Of a stretch of 64,000 nt of DNA, positions 1 through 12,700 are shown piece after piece. The stretch's first letter is position 1. Every line of letters starts with the position of its first letter. The position numbers and the translations under genes were made by a program. The notes under the pieces were generated by a model that worked only from the letters and a program-made list of their open reading frames with translations, searched no databases and was not told where the DNA came from. The stretch lies in the NCBI GenBank assembly GCA_949152475.1, contig OX424566.1:13725177-13789176 (forward strand). Direction: 5' to 3'. The stretch comes from Terebella lapidaria. Its lineage: Eukaryota; Annelida; Polychaeta; Terebellida; Terebellidae.

Positions 1-3000
1 AGTTCGAGCACGCGTGAACTCAGTCGCGTACACGTTGAGACGGGCCAACTCCTGAGTGGATACGGCCACTCCAAACAGAATTCTGTGTTGGAGGACGGGG
101 AGGGGGGGGGGTAAATATATGATTTATGCGATTGTGAATAAATATTCCCACTCTAACATATGCCTGATCATGTAATCTAATCTTGCACACATCAAACTAC
201 AAAGTTAACAGATTTGAGGGAAATATAAACTCGAATGATTATTAGTTTAAAATTGAGGTAATTGAAGATTAGATATCTCACATTCATTTCGTTTTCTCCG
301 CATTACCTGATGATGTTTTCTGGCAGGATGTCCCCGGCAGCCACAAGGTAAAGTCCGTACGGGAAAGATAACAAGAAAGCGCCCCCAATGAAAAAGTATG
401 TCATGCCCCATGCTGCACCGCCTAACACTGCCTTCCGCTTCTCTTTGCTGGAACAATGAGCAAAAACATCACCATCCCTAGCGAATCACTTGTATTTCAA
501 GGTGAATCCTGGTGAATCCTGGTCACGACACCAAAGTAGTAGGTGGCGTTTCTTCCGAGAAAGTCTCGAAACGTATTTGGGAATCACTAATTACTCACAT
601 GGCCAAATCATCAAAGAACTTGTTGAACCTCTGCTCAAAGAAATCCTCTTTGGTGAGCGACGCTACGACATGGATTTTGTCGATAACTTCAGCAATAATC
701 TACAAAAAAAAACATGAGTGAAAACTAAATGAGAACATTTTAAGACTCTTTTATTGTGATGTCTTCGAGATACATCAACAGAAAAAATATGGCGATTAGT
801 TATGGTTTATCGGTGCTCCATTGTCTCGATCTTGATTCGCGGTGAAATTGTTGACCAGTTGATTATTATGATAAAAAATAACAATTTCATACCTTGCCGC
901 CGTCTCTGGAAGCCTTAGCCGTCCACTGGGAGAAGCGCGTGTTGATGATGCTCTGCACAACGCTGACACTGATAGTGAATGGTGTGTACGCCAACAGAGG
1001 CAGACCCAGCTTCCAGCCGTAGATAAGTCCGACTGCCACAGCCCCAGCCAGAGTGGACAGGGCGCTGAACAGGGTCACCAAAACTGTGCCCGTAGCCTGG
1101 ACCGGACCGGACGAGGAACGCAAACACAAAATTCCAATTACACAAAAATAGCTTATTCTGGGGTAGGCCTCCATTCAAGTATAAAGAAAAAATTAGCCCA
1201 AAGGCTACGATAGGTTACCGGACAATTTTGGTTTGGCCATGGCAGCATTGGCAGGTAACAGACCTTGAGATTTACCAATCAAGTTTCGCAGTGTGAACAT
1301 ATGACCTTGAGATTTACCAATCAAGGTCATTCGTGTGAACTTCAATGTCACCATTACATGTATGTGTGCGGCATTTGATATTCTATCTGTTCATAATACA
1401 AAGATATATCTGAGTGGAATCGCTTAGGGCGCTCAGGTCAATTTTTACATTCCGAGTCAGACATTTGGCACTCATGGTCATCTGACGTCAAGTTCAAGGT
1501 CATCATTAGTTGTGCCATATATGTCTTCCTATATGTTCATAACGCAAACTTGAGCTCTATCTGCAAGCATTTCATCTATAGAGGCAAATCTGGGCATTTT
1601 TTTTTACCCCAAAATGGCTGTTTTGACCTTTCAAGGTCATCCAAGGTCAAATTCAAGGTCACCACACAAGTCGCCATATATGACTTCCCATTTGAAAGTG
1701 CCAATTTCTAAGCTCTATCTTCAAGCGTTATATGAGTACAGTCCTGACAGCTCCCATTATGAAGGAAAAAAGTGCCGAAAAATTTTTTAAGTCCAAAATA
1801 TTTTTCAAAGGGTGAAATTTTTTTTACCTAGAAATGACCCAAAATGGATAGTAATGCGATTTGGGGCGAAAAAAATTTTTTTCGCCGACTCGTCAAAAAT
1901 TCAAAATGGCCGCCACACGGAGATCGGCGATTCAAGGGCAACAAAACTTATACACGTCACAGAAGTATATAAGAGGAATCTTTTTAAACAAAAATCTCAA
2001 AACTGATCAGACAGTTTTTGAGAAAATACAGACCAGGTGCAAATTTGAGCATTTTTCGTCGACAAAATGGCTGTTTTGACCTTTCAAGTTCATCGAAGGT
2101 CAAATTCAAGGTCACCACTCAAGTCGCCATGTATGACTTCCCATTTGAAAGTGCCAATTTCTAAGCTCTATCTTCAAGCGTTCTATGAGTACAGTCCTGA
2201 CAGCTCCCATTATGAAGGAAAACATAGCACCAAGGCTGCTGTAGCTTACCGGCAATCATGAGAAACGCAGAGTATTGATTTTCCAACATATAAATTGTTA
2301 CACTGATCTTGAACTCTAATTGTCAAAACATGTTCGTAAATGTTGCTGGAAACACATTTTCTGTATGGACTATAGTACGAAATCAAATTACACATCACAA
2401 AGGTACATAAAGAGAATCTTATACATGATTTTGAGAAAAACTGTCTGAATAGATTTAGACAAAATGGCCACCAAAGACAAATTTCATCGTTTTTGACCTT
2501 CCGAGGTCATTGAAGGTCAAATTCAAGGTCATCACTCAAACCGCAATATATGATTTCCCATTTGAATGTGCCAATAATTAGGCTCTATTTTGAAGTCTTT
2601 TATGAGTTTACTCCGCACAGCTCCCATTATGAAGGAAAATTTGGGTGAAATTTTATACGTCCAAAAAATTTCTCAATGGCCAAAAAAAAATTTTTTTTTT
2701 TTTGCTGGAAATGGCTCAAAACGAATAGTGACTTGATTTTGGACCAAAAAAAAATTTTTTTGCCGGCCCGTCAAAAAAAAAGAATGGCCGCCACACACGG
2801 ACAGGCGATTCAAGGGCAACGAAACTTATACACATCATAGAGGTACATGAGGGGAATGTTTTAAAACAAAAATCTCAAAACTGATCAGACAGTTTTTGAG
2901 AAAATGGCCATCAAAGTCCAAAATTGGTCATTTTTCGACAAAAAAAGGTCGTTTTGACCTTCCAAGGTCATTGAAGGTCAAATTCAAGGTCATCACTCAA

Positions 3001-6000
3001 ACTGCAATATATGGTTTCCCATTTGAATGTGCCATTACTTAGGCTCTATCTTCAAGTGTTCTATGAGTTTATTCCGCATAGCTCCCATTATGAAGGAAAA
3101 TTGGGTGAACTTTTCTAAGTCCAAAAAATTTTTCAAAGGCCAGAAAAAATTATTTTTTTTTTGCTGGAAATGGCTCAAAACGAATAGCGACTTGATTTGA
3201 GACAAAAAAACCCGTCAAAAAATCAAAATGGCCGCCACACGCAGACCGTCAATTCAAGGGCAACGAAACTTATACACATCATAGAGATCCATGAGGGGAA
3301 TGTTTTTAAACAAAAATCTCAAAACTGATCAGACAGTTTTTGAGAAAATGGCCATCAAAGTCCAAAATTGGTCATTTTACGACCAAAAAAAGGTCGTTTT
3401 GACCTTCCAAGGTCATTGAAGGTCAAATTCAAGGTCATCACTCAAACCGCAATATATGGTTTCCCATTCGAATGTGCCATTACTTAGGCTCTATCTTCAA
3501 GTGTTCTTTGAGTTCACTCTGCACAGCTCTCATTATGAAGGAAAATTGGGTGAAATTTTCAAGGTCCAAAAACAATTTTTCAATGGCCAAAAAAAAATTT
3601 TTTTTTTTGCTGGAATTGGCTCATAACGAATAGTGACTTGATTTGGGACAAAAAAATTTTTTTTCGCCGACCCGTCAAAAAATCAAAATGGCCGCCACAC
3701 GCAGACCGGCGATTCAAGGGCAACGAAACATATACACATCATAAAGGTACATAAGAGGAATGTTTTGAAACAAAAATCTCAAAACTGATTGGACAGTTTT
3801 TGAAAAAATGGCCTCCAAAGTCCAAAATTGGCAATTTTTTGTCAAAAATGGCCGCCAAATCGGCAAAAACGATTCAATCAAAAAAATTTAAAAATTGTCT
3901 TCAGATACTGGCCCAAGGTATGTTCTGACAAATTTATGGTAAAATTCATCACGTCAAAACAAAGTTACAGACCCGGACGGACGACGGACGAAATACCATG
4001 ACAATAGCTTATCGGCCCAAAGGGCCGGTAAGCTAAAAAGTGCCGAAAAATTTTCCAAGTCCAAAATTTTTTTCAAAGGGTGAAAAATTTTTTTGCCTAG
4101 AAATGGCCCAAAATGGATAGTAATGCGATTTGAGTTTTTTTCGCCGACTCATCAAAAATTCAAAATGGCCGTCACACGGAAATCGGCGATTCAAGAGCAA
4201 CAAAACTTATACATATCACAGAGGTATATGAGGGGAATCTTTGAAACCAAACTCTCAAATCTGATCAGACAGTTTTTGAGAAAATGGCCGTCAAATTCCA
4301 AAATTAAGCATTTTTCGACAAAAACGGCCGCCATTTTGAAAAAAATGCGAAAATCAAAAAACAAAAAAATACCTCCTTCTCAAAATATTTTTAGGTATTT
4401 TTGTGCAAAATTTCAGAAAGATTCGATCGTAAACTTTAAAGATAAAAATGTTAACGCCAGATCGACGGACGGACGGACGGCTAGACGGACGGACGACGGA
4501 CGCAACGCCATGCCAATAGGTTATCGGACCAAAGGTTCGGTAACCTAAAAACGGAAGAGAAGGAAGCCAATAGCAAATATTCATATACGCGGCTAATATG
4601 CCACACATTTTTGACATCAGTAAATACTAATGTACATGCCTACCACATTCCCAAACTAACAATAAAAGTCCAATGAGTTTCATTCACAATGAAAATAGAT
4701 TTTATGGGTTGGTTAATGTTCAGGCTATCAATGGTGTGGAATCTGTGGACGTACCGCCTGTACTCTTGAAGCATCATTAGCCAGCTGACTCGTCAGGGCT
4801 CCGACTTGATTCTCCTTCCGATCAAACCAGCCGATCTCCTGGAGGGAACCGACAAGATACCTCGGCAAGTGAGATAGAAACAAACACGGGATATGGATTG
4901 ATATATTTTATTTATTTATATTTCGAGGGAAGGCATGGAACGAACCATCTTGAGCATGTGCAGGAAAACCTCACTCCTGATTCGCTGAGTCAACCACTCC
5001 CCGGCGTATTTCAATGTGGCAAACTGCATGGAAGACAACAATCATTGAATCCGAAATATGATATCCTGGAAAGTAACATCAACATAAGTTGGCTGACCGT
5101 AACTGCAGTTAGCCTGATCGGTGTACTAACAGTGATGATTGTGTAACTGCAGTTACCATGATCCATGTACTCACGGCGATGAATACGTAACTGCAGTTAG
5201 CATGATCGGTGTAATCACAGCTATAAATAGGTAACTGTAGTTAGCCTGACCAATGTACTCACGGCGATGAATACGTAACTGCAGTTAGCATGATCGGTGA
5301 AATCACGGCTATGAGCCTGACCAATATACTCACGGCGATGAATACGTAACTGCAGTTAGCATGATCGGTGTCATCACGGTGATAATACGTAACTGTAGTT
5401 AGCCTGACCAGGGTACTCAAGGCGATGAATACGTAACTGTTGTTAGCATGATCGGTATCATCACGGTGATAAACACGTAACTGTAGTTAGCCTGACCAGG
5501 GTACTCACGGCGATGAATACGTAACTGCTGTTAGCATGATCGGTGTACTCACGGCGATGAATGCGGACAGTGAGACGACTCCGACAACCCCCATCATGAT
5601 AGGACAGTACAGGAACAAAATGTCATGTTTCTCTTGTTCATCGTCCAGACGGAACATCTACACGTGTGAAATGGTAAATATATCCATGAGAAAATTCAAG
5701 AACAGAGGTAGGCTTTCATTTGAACCCATACATTAGGAAATACCATAGGCCTAGGCCTACTCAGCCTGAGCGACGCGGAGCCGTGCATTATATTGTATAA
5801 GACATGACATGTTATGGTTGCTGCATCCAGGCTTATGTAGTAGCCCTACGTAATATCCTTGCATAATGGGTACGTAATCAAAATGCTGTTGAGCATTTTG
5901 TGGTCACACAAAATTGACTATAAACGTTGCATCCCTATAGTCAATAGAAAATTGACTATAAACGTTGCATCCCTACTCGAGATGATACTAATACATAGAA

Positions 6001-6758
6001 CGGGCGCGTACCACAAAAAGCTCTCCTATGAGAATAGCCATGGCTGGCAGTCCGAAGCCAAAGATGAGCGCACAGACACAGCCCACGACCATCAGGCAAG
6101 TTTCTGGCTTGTTGTAGGAGAAAATACGCTTCAGGTCCGCCTTGGCTTTAACATCAGCCTCCTGTGTCTGTGAAGTTTAAAATTGTGAAGAATAAGAGTA
6201 CCTTAATTTAAGACTTTTAAGAGTACATTATTTTATACAAGTAGCCCATAGTCGGTGTTCTATCATGCCCAATGTTCACTATGGTCGTAGCCAGAACAAT
6301 GTTCACTCAGGGCCGTAGCCAGAACGATGTTCAAATGCAGATTGAAAAATGTTCACACAGACCCTTAGCCAGAACACACCTTTGCGTTCACACGCGTAGC
6401 TAGAACTAACCTGATCGTCCGCCACTCTCTGTAGCTCCTCGAGAGTTTCCCGCGCACTCCGTGAGCTGATGATGGACATAGAGCGAGCTTTCTTCTCGGG
6501 TAAGTCATCCATCAATTCGTCATCTGTGTGGACATATAGATGAATGCAAAAGGAAGACGTGCATTTTGTGGCGACAAAGCGAAAGATCCTTGGCCCAAAA
6601 CTTGGAAATTTCTTATAGCAATGTACATGTGTTGTTAGTAGATTAGTAACAGCGATAATATGAAATGGTCATGCCAGCAGGATTAACAAATATACTAAAT
6701 CATATAGATTTCCATATATATACGCACCGATCGCTTTCTTTTCTTCCATTCCTTTCAT
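1..6758 (-). CDS. abcb1: ABCB transporter exons 14-23: linker and second transmembrane domain (partial)
   Basis: Coding exons: 6728-6758, 6411-6523, 6012-6161 (or to 6167 with an alternative acceptor adding Thr-Gln), 5553-5657, 4946-5023, 4755-4838, 893-1096, 599-699, 307-447 and 82 down to the left edge. Exon 14 is a 31-nt micro-exon starting the acidic/basic linker ([22 protein letters not shown]). Exon 15 contains serine-rich, phosphorylatable-looking sequence ([13 protein letters not shown]). Exon 16 has TM7, exon 17 TM8, exons 18-19 intracellular loop 3 ([20 protein letters not shown]), and exon 20 TM9-TM10. Exon 21 has the loop with [15 protein letters not shown], exon 22 TM11, and exon 23 the start of TM12. 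The gene runs on beyond position 1. Confidence 0.92.
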
Positions 6759-9700
6759 CTAATCACCGTTAGTGCAATGATTAGTACGGGTTAAATGCAA
6801 CAAAACATCAATGGGTTAGATAACATGATATAAATCTGTTTTCACTGCGTGTTAGAAATGCATTTTAAGAAGCGATCGTGGTTCTGGTATATGATATGCG
6901 AACTTCGGTGTCACTACATATTCCAAAACTGTACAAATGGAAACAATTGTTTGGGTTTTTTCATATTGTTTTGTACAATCGGCAAGACTGCTAGCTACGG
7001 ACCTGGTTAGCGACAAGATTTTTATAGAGACCGTCCATCTTCATGAGCGCATTGTGGTTGCCCTCCTCCCATAGAATCCCCTCGTTAATAACGTAAAGAA
7101 TGTCCGAGTTCCTCACGGTGGACAAGCGGTGCGCTATCGTAATGGTGGTACGCCCGTGTGCGGCCTGCGTGGAATTATTTGGACTTTGAGAGATTTCTCT
7201 AAGAGATTTTGAACTGTGTTGTCTTGAGTTAATTTGAGAACTTTCTTCCATACTTCGAAATTTTCGCAAACACATGTGTTATTCACTGGCGTTGTGAATT
7301 CTAACTGACGAATGTAGAAAACACAATGCTAGCAGGTTAAAAATGCTTGAACAAAAAAAGTTGATCAACACAAACACATGAATAATTTGGGTGTTTTCAT
7401 GTATATATTTATTCGTGCAAGCACCTTTTCTAGAGCCCTTTGCACGACGACTTCACTCTCCGTGTCCAGGGCAGACGTGCATTCGTCAAGTAGTAAGATT
7501 TTGGGCTGCCGGACAAGCGCCCTGGCCAGGGAGATACGCTGTTTCTCTCCTCGACTCAGCAGCGAGGCGGCTTCGTTCAGGATCGTATCATAACCCTGTA
7601 TGTGGGCAGAACCGACAGTTGGAAGTAATGTCATTCTAATGTCCTGTTTATTTTGGCCTGGGGATGCTTTCTCACCATATATATCACAGGACTTAATCGT
7701 TATCGATATTTTATGTATAAGAACTATATTATTATTATCTCCTGCGTAAATAACTTCAAATCGATTGTCCGAAATATCGGTTAATCACCACCGAGCCGTA
7801 CATACGTTCGGAAGGTTCATGATGAAGTTATGGGCGTCAGCCTCCTTTGCGCAGGCGATAACCTCGGCCGTTGTGGAGCCCGGTCGTCCGAATCTAATGT
7901 TCTCCTCTACCGTGGTGGCGAACAGGGTCGGCTCCTGGGCCACAACCCCAATCTGGTTACGCAGCCAGCGGATATTCAGCTTCTTCATGTCCTTGCCGTC
8001 CAGCTTCACCTGAATGTGGTTTGGAAGAATCAGTTAGTCGCAGGTGCGTGATTTTAGCTCCAGATATACCTGTTATTTGTTTCATAATATGCTTTCATAT
8101 GGGAATTTTCTTAGGGAGGAATCTCTGATCAATGACGTCAAAAATTATGTTAATTTCCAGATATCTGAATATTCGCTTCTCTTAGCCTGTGATCTTGAAA
8201 AGAAGTTCACCGTGCCGGCCACTGAGAAGTCCTATACTACATGTACTACTGACCACGCCTCTCCTAGGGTCGTAGTAACGCTGTATCAACTGGATCGTCG
8301 TGCTCTTGCCACAGCCGCTCGGGCCGACCAGAGCCACGTTCTTACCGGCCGGGATCGTCAGCGTCAGACCCTTCAATACCTGTCCAAAGGGAAAATTTAA
8401 ACTATTATTCAAGTTCACCCTTTCCACGAGAGGTGTGTGTCTGAACTGCTTGGATAAAGCTTGATACGCGAATTTCGATCTGCTGGACAAAGGATATGCG
8501 GATAGATATCTGTCGGAATATTGCGGTGAATTTTTACCCGGACATATCAATACCAATATGTCTTTCAAGGACGGTTTTTGAGGTGTCACCCAAGTTAATG
8601 GAGACGCAATTGATGTAACGTTCACCCACCGGGACGTCAGGCCGACTGGGATACTCGAAGTGGATATCTTCAAAAGAAAGTTCTCCGGACACTTCATCAG
8701 GCTGCTTTCCTTTTGTGTCTAGACTGTCTATCTCGGATTTCTGCGAGAGAGATTAGTGAAAAGAACTTTTGAACGAAACACTACCAATCGTATTTCAGTT
8801 GAGTATGTGGTCCATCTGTGATAATATTATTGTTGAAACATTCCTTTTGAGTACTTTGTCTGCTTATGAGATTAAAAACTAGAACATCCGAGAAAACAAT
8901 CCAAATTTATATTGGTAAAACCTGGTCACGGCAATTGAATATATCGTATCTAACTGACTACTGCAAAAAATAATGTTCCTTTTATCGGTGAGCAAAACGC
9001 GTGACTCATATTTGTGGTGTCAGTAATGTGCCAGTGCAACTCACACATTCGATGTAGTGGTAGATCGACGCTGCTGCCGCCCTGGCGTTCGTGATGAACT
9101 CCTGATTGTTGGCGATCCAGGCGAAGCTTCTCATCGACTGTGCACATGCCAGTGTCACCTGGAATAGGTTTGGCAGTGGATTTTTATGTTAACGTTCACC
9201 TGATTGTATTTGGCGAATCATGAACATTCATCGTGACATAAGTGACATAAGTCGGGTCCACATCACTAGTCATGTAGGCCTATATGACCTGTACAGTGAG
9301 ATAAATACCTAATACGAGCATGGTGAACAAAAAATTTGTCGTAAATGTTTAAGTTACTGAAATTCGTCGAGCTTGTCGGTAACGTACAAATCATCATTGC
9401 TCATCATAGATCTTCGCTACTATACGAATCAGTATCCCCCCCCCCCGCCCCCGTGGCATCACCTGTATGAGAACTCCGGGGTCGGAGAGTTTGTCGTTCA
9501 GGTAGCGCACGCCTCCCACCCAGAAGATCACAGCAATTACGACCAGAGCGATCATGAAGGAGATACAGTTGGCCAGAGCGATGAAGTACCCAGCCTTCTG
9601 TCCCAGCTTGCGGGCGTCCACCAGTCTCTCGTCGTACCTAAGGGGAAATCAGTTGAAAAACGGCCTTCAGAAGACACGGTTTTCATGATTTCTCTGATAC

Positions 9701-12700
9701 GTAATAATAGATTTTTACCGGAAACTACTGATTACTCAAGATTACTGATTACTGCAGTATTTGTCATGTTTCTAACATCGAATAATGGTTTCATCTGACT
9801 CCTAACCAGACTACTTTCCTGTTACCTTCGAGACTATAGCACATATACCTGTGAGACTGTTTAGTTTCCCCGCAGAAGCTCTGTACGATCCGGATAGCGC
9901 TGATAGACTCCTCAGCCACAACACCAGCCTTCCCATACGACGCGAACTGCTGCATGGACAGCTTTCGGATGTACTGTAATGGGATTGAACTTAATTGAAT
10001 TTATCTCACCAATCAATCAATACATGTATATAGACAGACAAACAGTGGTACAGAATTACAAACATGAAAGGTGAAAAGGGAAATACTAGAAGTTTAGAGC
10101 CTATCAGTTGCATGACTCCAAAACAAAAATTTTATCATTGATCGACGAATTGATGATATAGAACCAGTATGTTTCCGCTACATTTGACCATGTCAGTTGT
10201 CCCCTAATTGAACCTTTCTGCATAAAATGTTGAATGCCGATTACTTTTCATGATGACAGATTTCCTGACAAGTGAACTTTAATAGGGATATGAAGAGGCG
10301 ATACAACCTTGTCGTCGATAGCGACAAAACGTCTAGTTTTTAATGCGCGTAGCTCATAGCCCTGTCACACTGTGACGATTTGAACAACGTATGCCAACGT
10401 ACACAAAATTTGGCGAACACGTTGGAGTGCAGTAAATAAGCTATATATACGTTTTAGATGAAACATGCTAATAAACTCTATATGATGCGGCGGTGAGTCG
10501 ATAAACTTTTGACGCATGGGGGATAATTAATGTAATCGTTGACACATGTAAGTCACTTGAAAATATAAGTAGAAAGACATCGAACAATCAGGACTACATG
10601 TAGGATAAGATACTTATCTGCATATAGTTGGTTATACCTCGTAATCTGACCTATCCAAAACGTATATCTAACCTGTGAGTGTTCTTTGAATGTGTGTGCG
10701 ATTAACAGCGAGTTTATCTCCGAGAGACTCTGACTGAGATTGATATTCTATCTGACGTAACACAATCCGGAAGACCACACGTATGTTTAATTCACATTAT
10801 GCTGTTCACTTGGCGTAATGATATGCTGCTTTGCGTCATGCACCAGTTACACATTTGTTGTGCATAAGTTGTGACCCAAGCATTGGTTGAGGATTCAGTC
10901 ATCGAAAACCTATAAGTTACTAAATGTATTACGTATACGTCTTATTCTTTGTTAGTACGTTATGTAGACGTCTGAATGAAAGAAAAAAAAACAGTATTCG
11001 GTAGTTCAGCATATTTTGAAAATGTTATGGAGATTTATGGACACGTTGGTATACACTGATCAATTCGTCTTGGTGTGACAGGGTCATTACCTTCGTGGTC
11101 AGGCCCGTAGCTAGGAATGTGATGGGGAACAGACAAAAGGCTATCAGTGACAGAAGCCAATCTCCCACGAAGGCTACGACTGTAGAAGCGATCATCTGAG
11201 CGAACCACGTCAGTGAACTGACGACTTTCTCTCCCATCCCTGACTGGTATTTGATGCAATCTCTGTGAAAAAAAGAAATTAAAATAGGTTATGTTTTGAA
11301 AGGTACTCTTTGGAATCCGGGTACATTCTGGTAATGCTTAGTAATGTAACTTACATAAATACAAGTGCATGAATCCAGTGGTTCCATTCAAGTAAGTGAT
11401 GTAGACGATACAAAATACTTCAGTATAAAATAATGATCAATATGGGCTATCAATTTCAACAAGAAAATTTGCCCCATTCGCTGATGGCAACATAACTGCA
11501 TAGACTGCCTGTAAACAGCATGCTCATGTGACCGAACCACTCACTCTGCCAGACTGGTGATGATCGTGCCTGGCTCGTTCAAATCGAAGAAGCCCATGTG
11601 TTGTCTCACGAGGTTATTGAAGGCCAGGCGACGGACCCGTTGTACAATTTTGTCACTGGCCCGTAGCCACATCATCATGCCGATAAATAAACATACAAAA
11701 GTCACAACGTCAATTATAGAGATCCATATCGCAGATTTCTTCGAGATGTCAACGATGGCGTCGAATTGGTCATCTTCAGTCCCGTTTCCAGTAAAATTTC
11801 TGAAAGCACGGGTAGTTTATCATACATATGATATGATATCTTACATATACGACGTTTATAAGACTTGAATGGCCCTTGGGCCACTAAACGAATACCTATT
11901 TCTGTCTATAAATGATTTTTGAAAATATTAAGTTGTGTTTAAGTAACTATTAGACAAAATAACTGATTCAAAAATAGACAAAAAGAAAGATGAAAAACAA
12001 AACACACACTTTTATTGACTAGAAATGTGGCCAAAAAACTCACAGTTGATAGAACTGATTGAGAACATTCGAGGAATACCACACGATGACGGGGATGCCA
12101 CAGCCCCCGGCCAGAGTGAATATCAAACCGATAATTAACGAAATCCGATCGGCATTGGATGAGTATTTGTACTGTGTAACAAATGAAAATAATAATAATA
12201 ATAATAATAACAACAACAACAATAAGAAGAAGAAGAAGAAGGAAAGAAAAAGAAAGAATGAAAACCGAATGAAGGATCAGAAGGAAAACAGTAATTGTTT
12301 TTCAAGGTTATGAATACATTATTGAACATAATAATGTACATACTTTATACTTGCATCGTATCCTGTTTTTCAAAGAACACACAAAATGTTGACGTTTTGA
12401 TTTGAAACGGATAATTCACTGAAAACTGATAGAAATACTAAAACTAACCATTGCGGTGAACCCGACACCTTTGACCTTGGCCGGCTTTTCTTTTTTCTTC
12501 TCTTCTTGGACATCTTTGGAACTGTTTGATGAAAAATTAACTCTTTGGGGTAGGTGTAATGGCAGTATAAGTGTTATAGTAAAAATGTAATTTCAATCTT
12601 TAAAAACAATAATTATTCCAATCATATCTATAAATCACATCCAGATGACCTTGAGCTAAAAAAAATACTCTTCAGGGCTTCCGTGTTCCCACGTGCTCCT

